Source: Bacillota bacterium (lineage in GTDB: Bacteria > Bacillota > Clostridia > Christensenellales > Aristaeellaceae). From it: a DNA stretch of 64,000 nt. A program made the translations under genes and the position numbers. Below are positions 24,664 through 33,096 of this stretch, piece by piece; within the stretch, counting starts at the first letter, position 1, and every line of letters starts with the position of its first letter. Below the pieces are notes generated by a model. It saw only the letters and a list, made by a program, of their open reading frames with translations. It did not search any database and was not told the origin of the DNA. The stretch is taken from contig JAEZIN010000003.1 in NCBI GenBank assembly GCA_023436585.1, forward strand, positions 1-64,000, given 5' to 3'.

Positions 24664-24825
24664 ATGAAAAATCTCAAGGCCGCTTTCAGGCATATGTTCA
24701 AAAAGGCATCCGCCGAGAAGGCATTTCAATCGTATTCCAAAGAAGTCCGCGAGGCCGTCGACAGAAAGAACGAAATCATGTACTGGCTGTTTGACATTGC
24801 CAGATACGGTCCCTTTATCAAATAA
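24664..24825 (+). CDS. 53-residue protein co-transcribed with the small XRE regulator
   Basis: A 53-codon gene six bases after the XRE stop codon, with GGGAG about ten bases upstream. The product is basic and helical at the N-terminus (MKNLKAAFRHMFKKAS) and ends EIMYWLFDIARYGPFIK, an aromatic-rich tail. It has no signal peptide or cysteines. I do not recognise the family. The tight spacing and the following strong terminator support it being real. A regulator partner or antitoxin-like role would be a guess. Confidence 0.55.
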   Translation: MKNLKAAFRHMFKKASAEKAFQSYSKEVREAVDRKNEIMYWLFDIARYGPFIK

Positions 24826-24840
24826 GGAATGCGAAACAAG

Positions 24841-24881
24841 GCGCGGGCATAGATCAGTGGTGATCTAGCCCGCGCTTTTAT
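24841..24881 (+). terminator. Terminator of the XRE operon
   Basis: GCGCGGGC-A-TAGATCA pairs with TGATCTAGCCCGCGC (one bulge), then TTTTATTT. Confidence 0.85.
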
Positions 24882-25044
24882 TTCTGCCGGTGCGTCGGTA
24901 TTACCATCCATCGTCCCTTTATTCCATATCGCGTGAACCAAAAGAATGGGAGAATGGCAAATGCCACTCCCCATTTTGAGCCTGCAGGCTCCCTCTTAAA
25001 TCCATGTGGATGATCATGCAGGCATTTTAAGCCTTCCCACCATG

Positions 25045-25575
25045 TCACTCGCCAATAGGATCATCGATCAAGGTGGCAACTCTGTATTTGTGGTAATGCC
25101 CGTCATTCACCGTTGTGAAGCCATACAGGAAATGAACGTGCGTGTCGCCAACCGGGATCGCGCCGCCGGTCCTGCCATAGGCTTCGTGATAATGCTCCTC
25201 GTAAAAGTCCGTACGGAATTTTACATCATGGTAGTGATTGTTATTGCCATAGGGAATTGCCTCTCCCGAAACGGTGGCAAAGCGGTGATTATGGGGATCT
25301 TCCTGCGGCTCAGCGATTTGTACGCTGCCCTGCACTTCATGCACATGGAGTTGGGGCCTTGGGCAGCCTTGATTGTAATTTTCGCCTGACATATACTCTT
25401 GCCTCCAGTTGTTATCGGCTGTGTTTTCCATGGGGTATGCGCAATGATTATCATCGATATACATAAGAATTCTTGGTCTGCACGGATCGTGAATTCTGCA
25501 GCGGTCATCAACAGCGTCATAGGAGGTTTCTGATGCCGACTCAGCGTCGTTGATATAACTTCTGCTGAAAAGCAT
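25045..25575 (-). CDS. YmaF-like histidine-rich protein
   Basis: A 176-residue protein matching the YmaF family through most of its C-terminal 100 residues. Histidine-rich repeats run HVHEVQGSVQIAE, PHNHRFATVSGEAIP, a central NHYHD...HYHEAYG block, HVHFLYG and DGHYHKYRVATLI. The spaced HxH pairs look like metal sites. The N-terminal 70 residues carry several Cys and Asp residues and are less conserved. Function is unknown. The start at 25575 follows AAGAGG; the ORF runs on to 25836 but includes a hydrophobic stretch with no ribosome site and overlaps the next gene's leader. Base composition is more AT-rich than its neighbours. Confidence 0.7.
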   Translation of the reverse strand: MLFSRSYINDAESASETSYDAVDDRCRIHDPCRPRILMYIDDNHCAYPMENTADNNWRQEYMSGENYNQGCPRPQLHVHEVQGSVQIAEPQEDPHNHRFATVSGEAIPYGNNNHYHDVKFRTDFYEEHYHEAYGRTGGAIPVGDTHVHFLYGFTTVNDGHYHKYRVATLIDDPIGE

Positions 25576-25866
25576 ACGATTGAGCCTCTTTTCTTTTGCT
25601 TTTACATTCAGATGGGGGCATCTTTCGCATCGTGAAACATACGTCTGCCGATCATTTTGAGATAAGCCCATTACAAAATTATGCGGGGCGTAAAGAAGTG
25701 TTACGCAAGCCGGAACCCAGATAATCAAAAAAGCCAAAGAGGAGAGGCGGATATTTATGTCGTACGTGAATGAAGGTATTGAAAAGTGTGTTGAGATGCT
25801 CTGGAAGCCCCTGCTGTGTTCAGCCATATTGGTCAATGTATATCACCTAATTTGGGAGGGGAACAG

Positions 25867-27069
25867 ATGCGGCGTTCAAAGTGCCTGTTGATTTCTATCT
25901 TCATCCTGATTCTTTGCACTTTTTGTTTCGCGCAAGGCGCAGGACTGGCCAGTATTGCAAGCGGCGTCCTTTGCCTGACCGGCTGCCGTTTGATTGACGG
26001 TACGGGTGCTGCGCCTGTTGACAACGCAGTCATCGTTTTGGAAGATGGCATCATAACCCATGTCGGAACGAGCAGTGCCATAGACATTCCCAAAGGAGCC
26101 AAGGTGATAGACCTGAAGGGCGCTACCGTTATGCCTGGCTTCATTAACGCGCATGTGCACAGCGCGTATAATGAGCAAAATCTGAAAAATTGGCTTATGG
26201 CAGGGGTCACGACAGTCCGTGACGAAGCGCCCCGGGCGTCCGGCAATTTTCTTGCCGAAAGAGACCGTCTGAATGAAAACCCGGCACATGCAAGAATCGT
26301 CTCAGCTACGCCCATTCTCAGCGTACCCGGGGGTTACGGCGGAGATTCCTTCACCTCCGCCGGTTCGGCAAGCGAAATGGTGAGCCAATATATCGCCGAG
26401 GGTGTGGATATCATTAAAATATCCATTGAGGATGACCTGCAGGGGCGCACATGGAACGTGCCCACCTATGAGGAAATAAAGGCCGCTGTGGATGCAGCCC
26501 ACGCTGGCGGCCGCAAGGTTTCGGTGCATATCAGCCATGAACGCAACCTGAAATGGGCGATGGACGCCGGGGTGGACGATATCGCGCACATGGTGGTGGA
26601 ACCCATCGGCAAGGAGACTGCCGGGCAGATCGTGCAAAAAGGAATCTATTGGGTGCCGACTCTTGAGCTATGGAACGGCGTAAGCAAGGATTACGGCCTA
26701 AATTGGATAGACGTAGCCTTAGGGAACCTATCCGCCTTTTACAAGGCCGGAGGACAGGTGGCGCTGGGCACAGACTTCGCGGGATACTCGATCCGCTTTG
26801 ATACCGGCTTCCCCATCACAGAAGTGAATTTGATGAGACAGGCGGGCATGACACCCATGGATATCATTATTGCCGGCACCAGGAACGCCGCCCACGTTTG
26901 CGGACTGGACGGCACGCTGGGTACTGTTGAGGTGGGGAAGATCGCGGATCTGCTGGTAGTCAACGGTGACCCGCTCGATGAAAACATACCTTTTGAGAAA
27001 TCGTTTTTATCCGTGAGAATGGTGGTGCACGGGGGCGAGATCGTGGTGAACAATGATAACGCGCCGTGA
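25867..27069 (+). CDS. Exported amidohydrolase
   Basis: A 400-residue metal-dependent hydrolase of the amidohydrolase superfamily with a signal peptide (CLLISIFILILCTFCFAQG). Metal ligands: HVHS after MPGFINA (about residue 98), Lys-region IIKISIEDD, His in KVSVHISHE, His in DDIAHMV and Asp in LGTDFAG. The C-terminal strand GKIADLLVVNGDPLDE is typical of prolidase and imidazolonepropionase-like members. It probably cleaves an amide or peptide outside the membrane; the substrate is unknown. The start at 25867 follows GGGAGGGGAAC. It stands alone, with no transporter beside it. Confidence 0.85.
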   Translation: MRRSKCLLISIFILILCTFCFAQGAGLASIASGVLCLTGCRLIDGTGAAPVDNAVIVLEDGIITHVGTSSAIDIPKGAKVIDLKGATVMPGFINAHVHSAYNEQNLKNWLMAGVTTVRDEAPRASGNFLAERDRLNENPAHARIVSATPILSVPGGYGGDSFTSAGSASEMVSQYIAEGVDIIKISIEDDLQGRTWNVPTYEEIKAAVDAAHAGGRKVSVHISHERNLKWAMDAGVDDIAHMVVEPIGKETAGQIVQKGIYWVPTLELWNGVSKDYGLNWIDVALGNLSAFYKAGGQVALGTDFAGYSIRFDTGFPITEVNLMRQAGMTPMDIIIAGTRNAAHVCGLDGTLGTVEVGKIADLLVVNGDPLDENIPFEKSFLSVRMVVHGGEIVVNNDNAP

Positions 27070-27157
27070 GCGGCTGCTATTGCGGGCATTCACAATTACA
27101 TAAAAAAAGAAAAAGCCCGCAACCTCTTTCAAATCAAGAAGTCACGAACCCTTTCAA

Positions 27158-27233
<76 letters not shown>

Positions 27234-27455
27234 ATATCCGGCGGGACAACGAACATATTGTACCTGAAATCCGCAGGAAATGCAAGGGTTTTCTTAAGAA
27301 AAATCCGCCATACACATTGGGTTTTTCAAGCAATTCATCCCGTTTTTACGCCTGCTTACTTAAAAACAAGCTGTTGATGCAAAAACTGATGCGGATTCCC
27401 GTTGCCCACAGCCCGCAAGCCCTTGTTCCGTAACGCGGGCGGGACTGATTTGGCT

Positions 27456-27577
27456 CTCTCTGGAGGGAGCTGATGGAGACTGCAGAGGGAGTGGCAGAGT
27501 TAGTCTTCGGGATAGATTCCCTCTGGAGGAGACTTGGTGAATCCCAGAGGGAGCTTCCTAAGAAGCTCCCTCTGGGA
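27456..27577 (+). repeat. GAGGGAG-rich intergenic repeat with a long perfect hairpin
   Basis: The gene-free region 27234-27670 holds an element built from variants of CTCTGGAGGGAGCT. It ends in a 16-pair perfect hairpin (27542-27557 / 27562-27577, CTAA loop). Similar GAGGGAGC/GCTCCCTC elements are frequent between genes of gut clostridia. No gene is seen in the rest of the region. Confidence 0.55.
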
Positions 27578-27670
27578 CGTTCCGGAATACCGCTCTTGCC
27601 AGCGGCAGAATAGGAAATGCCGGGAATCATCGATCCCCGCAAATCGCGTCAGGTTTCTTTCCCTTGCTGC

Positions 27671-28135
27671 TCATTTCGCGGCGCAGGCAAGGCCTTCGTC
27701 CAATTCTCGCAGCTTTTGAAGCACCGTCATGGCGCGCTCGTCGGTGTCTCCCTTTGCTTTTATGAATTCCTGGATCAGATCCCAGACAAGCCAGGCCCCC
27801 ACAATTTTTTCACCGACACACATCACCTGCACATGGTCATGCTCCACCGCCTGATGGGCGCAATGCCAGTCGTGAATCATGCTGGCACGGATCCCGGGAA
27901 TCTTGTTGCAGGCGATGGACGCTCCAACGCCGGAGCCGCAGAACATAATGCCGCGCTCCGCGCTGCCATCCAGGATATGCTGGCATACGGCCCTGGCCAC
28001 ATCAGGAAAATAAGGCATTTCCGCGGGATCGTGGCAGCCGTTGTCAATAATTTCGTGCCCCGCGTTTTTAAGCAGCGGCAGCATGGCCATTTTCAAGTTG
28101 TATCCCGCGTGGTCGCAGCCAATGGAAAGCTTCAT
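27671..28135 (-). CDS. RpiB/LacAB-family sugar-phosphate isomerase
   Basis: A 154-residue aldose-ketose isomerase of the RpiB family. It carries GCDHAGY at the N-terminus (catalytic Asp-His), the active-site Cys in MFCGSGVGASIACNKIPGIRAS, and a HD...AVEHDHVQVMCVGEKIVG segment. That last segment normally reads HNDANVL in true ribose-5-phosphate isomerases; the change suggests a different phospho-sugar. It is the last gene of the liv-type transporter operon, 35 bases after livF, and so is probably controlled by the LacI regulator. Start 28135 or 28141; the former is better spaced from AAAGGA. Confidence 0.88.
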   Translation of the reverse strand: MKLSIGCDHAGYNLKMAMLPLLKNAGHEIIDNGCHDPAEMPYFPDVARAVCQHILDGSAERGIMFCGSGVGASIACNKIPGIRASMIHDWHCAHQAVEHDHVQVMCVGEKIVGAWLVWDLIQEFIKAKGDTDERAMTVLQKLRELDEGLACAAK

Positions 28136-28170
28136 GTTCATTCATCCTTTACTGTTGGCTAAGGCTCAGC

Positions 28171-28899
28171 CTAGGCCGATGTTTTCTTTTTTCCCAGGTA
28201 GGCTTCCTTCACCTTTTCATCCTCCCCCAGGTCTTTGGAAAGACCGCTGTGGATGATGTTTCCCCGCTCAATCACATACGCCCGGTTGGATACGCTCAGC
28301 GCCAGCTTCGCGTTCTGCTCCACCAAAAGCACCGGAATGCCGGTCTTGTTGATGGCAACGATGCGCTCAAATACCTCTTCAATCACCAGAGGCGCAAGAC
28401 CCATGGAGGGCTCATCCAGCATCAGCATTTTCGGATGCCCCATCAACGCGCGGCCAATCACCAGCATCTGCTGCTCGCCGCCGGATAGGCTCCAGGCCAG
28501 CTGCGCGCGGCGCTCCTTCAGCCGGGGAAAACAGCTGTACACATACTCCAGATCATTATTGATGTTTCCGGCCATCAGCTTGATGCCCTTCCACACCACG
28601 GTGCCCACGGCCAGGTTCTCCTCCACCGTGAGGCCGGGGAACACATGGCGGCCTTCCGGCACCTGCAAAACCCCTTTGCGCGTAATTGCATGAGGCTTTT
28701 TCCCGCACAGCTCCTCGCCGTGATACAGGATGCTACCCGATGTTTCCACATGGCCGGAAATGGAGTTGAGCAAGGTGGTCTTTCCTGCGCCATTGCTGCC
28801 GATTAGGGCAACGATTTCCTTGTCGCCCACTTCCATGCTGATGCCGTGCAGCGCTTCGATGTGGCCGTATCGGGAAACGAGATTGCTAATCTGCATCAT
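28171..28899 (-). CDS. livF: Branched-chain amino acid-type ABC transporter ATPase (LivF)
   Basis: A 242-residue ATPase with Walker A GSNGAGKTT, signature LSGGEQQML and Walker B LMLDEPSMGLAP, plus the LivF-type QVPEGRHVFPGLTVEENL. It energises the LivHM permease pair. It starts at 28899 within an ATGA overlap with livG and has GGAGG upstream. Although the family is called branched-chain amino acid (HAAT), its members also carry amides, urea and other solutes. The operon context suggests a carbohydrate-related substrate. Confidence 0.92.
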   Translation of the reverse strand: MMQISNLVSRYGHIEALHGISMEVGDKEIVALIGSNGAGKTTLLNSISGHVETSGSILYHGEELCGKKPHAITRKGVLQVPEGRHVFPGLTVEENLAVGTVVWKGIKLMAGNINNDLEYVYSCFPRLKERRAQLAWSLSGGEQQMLVIGRALMGHPKMLMLDEPSMGLAPLVIEEVFERIVAINKTGIPVLLVEQNAKLALSVSNRAYVIERGNIIHSGLSKDLGEDEKVKEAYLGKKKTSA

Positions 28900-29660
28900 G
28901 CGCTTTTCCCTCCTCCCCCAAGATAGGCCTCAATCACAGCGGGATTTTCCTGCACTTCTTGCGGCAAGCCGGTGGTCAGCTGGCGGCCGAAGTTTAATAC
29001 GGTAATCCGGTCGCAGGTTTCCATCACCAGATCCATCGCATGCTCGATGAGCAGAACAGCTATGCCCTGCTTTACCGCGATGCCAATCAGAGCCCGGATG
29101 TAATCCATCTCAGCATGGTTCAGGCCCGCGGCGGGTTCATCCAGCAGCAGCACCTTGGGGTAACTGAGCATGGCACGGACGATTTCCAGCATCTTCTGCT
29201 GGCCGTAGGAAAGCTTTTCGGTGCTGTCCTTCAGGTTGACGTTTGCAAGGCCCGCGGCGTTAAGCAGCGATTGCATATACCCCTGATACTGCCTTGCCTG
29301 GGGCAGCCGGCGGAGCCCCGCCAGGTCCAGGCCCACCAGAATGTTGGTTTCAATATCGCACCTGCCCAGAAGGCGGGGATGCTGAAAGCTTCTGGCGATC
29401 CCCAGCTTGGCCCGCAGGTGGGTGGGTGCTTTGGTGATGTCGCGGCCTTCCAGCGAGATGATACCGCCATCCGCTTTATAGATACCGGTTATCAGGTTGA
29501 GCAGCGTGGTTTTGCCTGAACCGTTGGGCCCGATGAGGCCGAACACCTCACCGCCATATAGATCAAGGCAAACATGGTCGGCCGCGGTTACGCCGCCGAA
29601 GCGCTTCACCACGTCATTTAGTGTAAGCACAGGCCTTTTTCCGCTTGAAGAGCATGTCAT
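28896..29660 (-). CDS. livG: Branched-chain amino acid-type ABC transporter ATPase (LivG)
   Basis: A 254-residue ATPase: Walker A GPNGSGKTT, the LivG-type signature LSYGQQKML, Walker B VLLLDEPAAGLN and LIEHAMDLVMETCDRI. The ATG at 29660 lies inside the end of livM with AAGG upstream. A GTG at 29630 would give the more usual LivG length before the first strand and cannot be excluded. It partners LivF on the cytoplasmic face. Confidence 0.92.
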   Translation of the reverse strand: MTCSSSGKRPVLTLNDVVKRFGGVTAADHVCLDLYGGEVFGLIGPNGSGKTTLLNLITGIYKADGGIISLEGRDITKAPTHLRAKLGIARSFQHPRLLGRCDIETNILVGLDLAGLRRLPQARQYQGYMQSLLNAAGLANVNLKDSTEKLSYGQQKMLEIVRAMLSYPKVLLLDEPAAGLNHAEMDYIRALIGIAVKQGIAVLLIEHAMDLVMETCDRITVLNFGRQLTTGLPQEVQENPAVIEAYLGGGGKSA

Positions 29661-30606
29661 AAAGCGCCTTGCCTCCTCCCAATATTCCTTCCGGCTGTAC
29701 GATCATCAAAATCATAATGCCTGCGCCGTAAATCAACTGCATAAAGTTCGCCAGCGGCCGCACCCACTCTTGCAAAAGGGAGATGATCATCGTGCCGATA
29801 ATCGCTCCGCTGGGGGAAGCCGTGCCGCCCAGCATGATCATGATCAAATACATGGTGGATTGCTGGTAGGTGAATGTCTGATAGCTCAGGTAGCCGGACA
29901 AAAACGCGTACAGCGCACCGGCCAGCCCGCAAAGCGCGCCGGATATGCCAAAGGCGATACTCTTGGTCAGCAGGCTGTTGACACCCATGCAGTTGGCGGC
30001 AATCTCATTGTCGCGGATGGCCATGAAGGAACGGCCCAAGCGCGAGTAGAAAAGCAGTCGCATGGATACGAATACCGCCACGCAAAAGGCCAGTATCAAA
30101 TAAAAGTAAGAGGTTTCAGTTACAAATGAAATGGGACCTATGGAGAACTTCGGAACGTTCTGAATGCCCAGCGCCGCGCCCGTCACCGGTTCCCAGTTCA
30201 TGAACAGTCCATTCAGTATGGTCATCAGGCCAACGGAGGCAAAGGTGAAGTAGTATTGGCGCAGCCTGAAGAAGGCAAAGCCCAGAATGAAGGCGAACAG
30301 GGCTGTTCCCGCAACGGCGGCCAGCATCGCTACAAGGGGCGGCATGTTCAGCTTCATCGTAACATTTGCTGCGGTGTAGGCTCCCACGCCCCAAAGACCC
30401 GCCTGGGCGAAGGAGTTCTGGCCGCACATGCCCAGCAGCACGTACACGCTCAGCACGCACAGATAGGTGATGAGCGCAATGTTTAAAACCCGAAGCATAT
30501 AGTTACCCGTCACCATGGGTGCAAAAGCGAACAGCACCAGTACCAAGGCGGGAAAAAAGCGGGATGCTTTTTTCAATGTTTGAGCCACGGATGTTGATGT
30601 ATTCAT
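29614..30606 (-). CDS. livM: ABC transporter permease (LivM)
   Basis: A 330-residue permease with about nine to ten membrane segments. It carries the family's GQNSFAQAGLWGVGAY loop and the EAA-like cytoplasmic region LGRSFMAIRDNEIAANCMG. It pairs with LivH to form the channel. The start has AGGGGG seven bases upstream. It overlaps livG by 47 bases. Confidence 0.92.
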   Translation of the reverse strand: MNTSTSVAQTLKKASRFFPALVLVLFAFAPMVTGNYMLRVLNIALITYLCVLSVYVLLGMCGQNSFAQAGLWGVGAYTAANVTMKLNMPPLVAMLAAVAGTALFAFILGFAFFRLRQYYFTFASVGLMTILNGLFMNWEPVTGAALGIQNVPKFSIGPISFVTETSYFYLILAFCVAVFVSMRLLFYSRLGRSFMAIRDNEIAANCMGVNSLLTKSIAFGISGALCGLAGALYAFLSGYLSYQTFTYQQSTMYLIMIMLGGTASPSGAIIGTMIISLLQEWVRPLANFMQLIYGAGIMILMIVQPEGILGGGKALYDMLFKRKKACAYTK

Positions 30607-30616
30607 GGTCAGCCCC

Positions 30617-31492
30617 CTACGCCTTTTCCTGAATTTTGCCGCTGAAAAGCCCCTGCGGGCGAATCATCAGCACAAGGATCAAAGCGATGTAAATGAGCAC
30701 CAACTGGTATGTGGTGCTGATATACGCGCCGCCGAAAGCCTCGATCAGCCCCACGATCAGCCCGCCGACGATGGCGCCCGGCACACTGCCAAACCCGCCG
30801 ATGACGATGGCGGCAAAAGCCTTCGCGCCGGCGGAAGCGCCCATGGTGTTGTTCAGGAAGAACAGCGGCGCCAGCATCCCGCCGCCGATGCCGGTGATCA
30901 TGGCACTTAAGGCAAAGGTCACGGCAATGGAGAAAATGACGGGCACGCCCACCATGGAAGCCATGTATTGATCCTGGGCGGTGGCCTGCATGATGTGCCC
31001 GATGAACGTTTTTTCCAAAAGCATGTATACCAGAAACATCAAAATGGCAGCCACGATGATGATGGCCAGGTATTGCCCCTGTATAATACCGCCGGCAAAC
31101 AGCTTCACCGGCGCGGAGATGACTTTGTCCACCTTTACGGGAATGGAACCCCAAACAAGGCGCGCGCCTTCCTTAAAGACCATCGAGGCGCCCATGGCGC
31201 TGACGATAATGGCCCGCACCTGGGCTTTGCGCAGGGGCCAATAGGCCGCGCGCATAAACAGCACGCCCACCACGCCGATCCCCACGCTGGCCAGCACCAG
31301 CGACAGGATGATATTCAGGCCCAATATCTGGTTGAAGGTATAGCAAAGATAGCCGCCGATCATCAAAAACTCACCCTGGGCGAAATTCATGACACCTACG
31401 GCCCGGAAGATGAGCACCATGCCCATGGCGATCAGCCCGTACACAACACCGGTGGAGAGGCCCGACACCAGCAATTGTATGTTTTGTCCCAT
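30617..31492 (-). CDS. livH: ABC transporter permease (LivH)
   Basis: A 291-residue permease with eight or so membrane segments, beginning LLVSGLSTGVVYGLIAMG and containing the family motif VMNFAQGEFLMIGGY. The EAA-like loop (ATAQDQYMASMVGV) lies after the fifth segment. It pairs with LivM. It lies ten bases upstream of livM and is separated from livJ by a strong hairpin. Confidence 0.92.
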   Translation of the reverse strand: MGQNIQLLVSGLSTGVVYGLIAMGMVLIFRAVGVMNFAQGEFLMIGGYLCYTFNQILGLNIILSLVLASVGIGVVGVLFMRAAYWPLRKAQVRAIIVSAMGASMVFKEGARLVWGSIPVKVDKVISAPVKLFAGGIIQGQYLAIIIVAAILMFLVYMLLEKTFIGHIMQATAQDQYMASMVGVPVIFSIAVTFALSAMITGIGGGMLAPLFFLNNTMGASAGAKAFAAIVIGGFGSVPGAIVGGLIVGLIEAFGGAYISTTYQLVLIYIALILVLMIRPQGLFSGKIQEKA

Positions 31493-31582
31493 ATGGACGT
31501 ATCTCCTTTATCATATGGCGTTTCATGGCCGCAATCCGCAGGTAGGACTGCATTCTTGCCTGCGCCGCGAGCATGAAGGCCC

Positions 31583-31625
31583 AAAATCAACGCCCTCCGC
31601 GCCAGGGACTCCGGCGCGGAGGGCG
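31583..31625 (-). terminator. Hairpin between livJ and livH
   Basis: A 13-pair GC-rich stem (CGCCCTCCGCGCC / GGCGCGGAGGGCG) just after the livJ stop, with TTGATTTT following on the minus strand. It probably stops part of transcription and protects livJ mRNA, giving excess binding protein. Confidence 0.75.
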
Positions 31626-31636
31626 CCTATGCAGCA

Positions 31637-32803
31637 CTAAATCTGCTTTTCGGAGTAGATCTCCTGCAAAACGGTGGGCACTTCATCCACGATCTGAACC
31701 ACCAGGCCGCCGCGGCCGCAGTCGCCATTGGTGCGGCAGTCATAGGTGGTGATGGCGCCGGCGTAGGAATCAATGGTCGTCATGGCATCGCGGACCGCCT
31801 GACGGTCAGTGGAGCCGGCTTTTTCGATGGCGGCGCAAATTACGCTCACATGATCGTAAATCTGGGCAGCGGCCTTCGCGCAGACCTGGCCGTAGAGCTC
31901 CTGATACTTTTGGGAGAAGGCGGCACCCTTGGGGTTGGTGGTGTTGGGCACCCATGCGGCCGCGCTGTACACGCCGTTGAGGGCCGCGCCGCCCAACTTG
32001 AGGGTTACAGGGTCAGCCCAGGCATTGGAGCCGAAGATGGGCATATCCTCCATGCCAAAGGCACGGATCTGCTCGGCGATGATGGCCGCTTCATTAAAGA
32101 GGCAGGCGCCGATGATGGCTTCCGGTTCTACCTGCTGGATCTTGGTGATATGGGAAGCAAAGTCCTTCGTGCCCGTGGTGAAGGGAACAACCACCAGGGG
32201 CTCGATGCCGCGGCGCTGAAGCGCTTCGGTGAACAGGCGCGTTTGGTCGGAAGAGTTGGTCTCCGTGTCATGGATGATGGCAAACTTTGTGTAGCCCTTT
32301 TCTTCCACGGCAAAACCGATCAAGGCATCGATCATGGTCTGCTCACAGGCGCGCAGCTGGAAGAGCCAGGGATTGTCGTTGTTGCAGATGTCCCGCAGCT
32401 TGGGGCTGGAGCCCTGCGCCGTGGTGAGGATCTGCGCCTGAAGCGCTTCATTGGAGATAGCGATGTTGTCGTTGGAGTTGTCGCTGCCGATAATGGCCAC
32501 GATCTGCTTATCGTCCGCCAGCTTACGGTACGCGTTCACCGCGCCTACGTCCGTGCCCAGGCCGTCCTCAATCACGATTTGAATGGGACGTCCCAGCACG
32601 CCGCCCGCGTCATTGATTTCCTGGGTGATAATGGCGGCGGCGTTGGAGGCATATTCGCCTTCCATGGCGCGCTCGCCGGTCAGCACGGTGGCCAGACCGA
32701 TTTTGATGGGATCGCCGCTGGGGGCGGCTGCCGCATATGCGGGAAGAGAGGCCATGGTCAGGATCATCATGGCGGACAACAGGAACGCGAGAGCCTTTTT
32801 CAT
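31637..32803 (-). CDS. livJ: Extracellular solute-binding protein of the liv-type transporter
   Basis: A 388-residue periplasmic-binding-fold protein (Leu/Ile/Val-binding type). A signal peptide MKKALAFLLSAMMILTMASL ends at AYA-A, without the lipobox Cys expected of a Gram-positive binding protein. The mature part opens PIKIGLATVLTGERAMEGEY and contains the hinge motif VVAIIGSDNSNDN. The start at 32803 is nine bases after AAGGAAGG; the ATG at 32812 is directly adjacent to that site. It is first in the operon livJHMGF-rpiB, downstream of a promoter and LacI-type operator. The substrate cannot be read from the sequence. Confidence 0.9.
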   Translation of the reverse strand: MKKALAFLLSAMMILTMASLPAYAAAAPSGDPIKIGLATVLTGERAMEGEYASNAAAIITQEINDAGGVLGRPIQIVIEDGLGTDVGAVNAYRKLADDKQIVAIIGSDNSNDNIAISNEALQAQILTTAQGSSPKLRDICNNDNPWLFQLRACEQTMIDALIGFAVEEKGYTKFAIIHDTETNSSDQTRLFTEALQRRGIEPLVVVPFTTGTKDFASHITKIQQVEPEAIIGACLFNEAAIIAEQIRAFGMEDMPIFGSNAWADPVTLKLGGAALNGVYSAAAWVPNTTNPKGAAFSQKYQELYGQVCAKAAAQIYDHVSVICAAIEKAGSTDRQAVRDAMTTIDSYAGAITTYDCRTNGDCGRGGLVVQIVDEVPTVLQEIYSEKQI

Positions 32804-32838
32804 TGGTTTCATCCTTCCTTTTTGCCTTTACGGTTTTC

Positions 32839-32900
32839 GATTTGAATACGTTTTCAAATCGTCTATGTGTCTATTATAATCAAATCAAACACAAATGCAA
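32839..32900 (-). promoter_or_regulatory. liv operon promoter with LacI-type operator
   Basis: Minus-strand promoter: TTGCAT (32895-32900), 16-base spacer, TATAAT (32873-32878). Just downstream lies a 22-base dyad with GATTTGAA and TTCAAATC arms around a central ACGT (32839-32860), the form of a LacI-family operator with a central CG. Confidence 0.75.
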
Positions 32901-32957
32901 TACATAATCCAATAATTTCACAGAGTAATTTGGATGTATTGAATATTTTTCCTATAG

Positions 32958-32986
32958 TTTGATTTTCTATTTGTAAACGTTATGAT
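32958..32986 (+). promoter_or_regulatory. lacI-type gene promoter overlapping a second operator half
   Basis: TTTGAT (32958-32963), 17-base spacer, TATGAT (32981-32986). The spacer and -10 contain TTTGTAAACGTTATGA, which resembles the liv operator, so autoregulation is likely. Confidence 0.65.
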
Positions 32987-33096
32987 ATTATCAAGCAAAA
33001 AAGCGCGGCTTTTTGAAAATAGCTTGAAAATAAGCTGCAGAACCGTTACACTATAGGAAGCTTTCGCTACGCAAGCCAGGAAAGATAAGGTGCATT

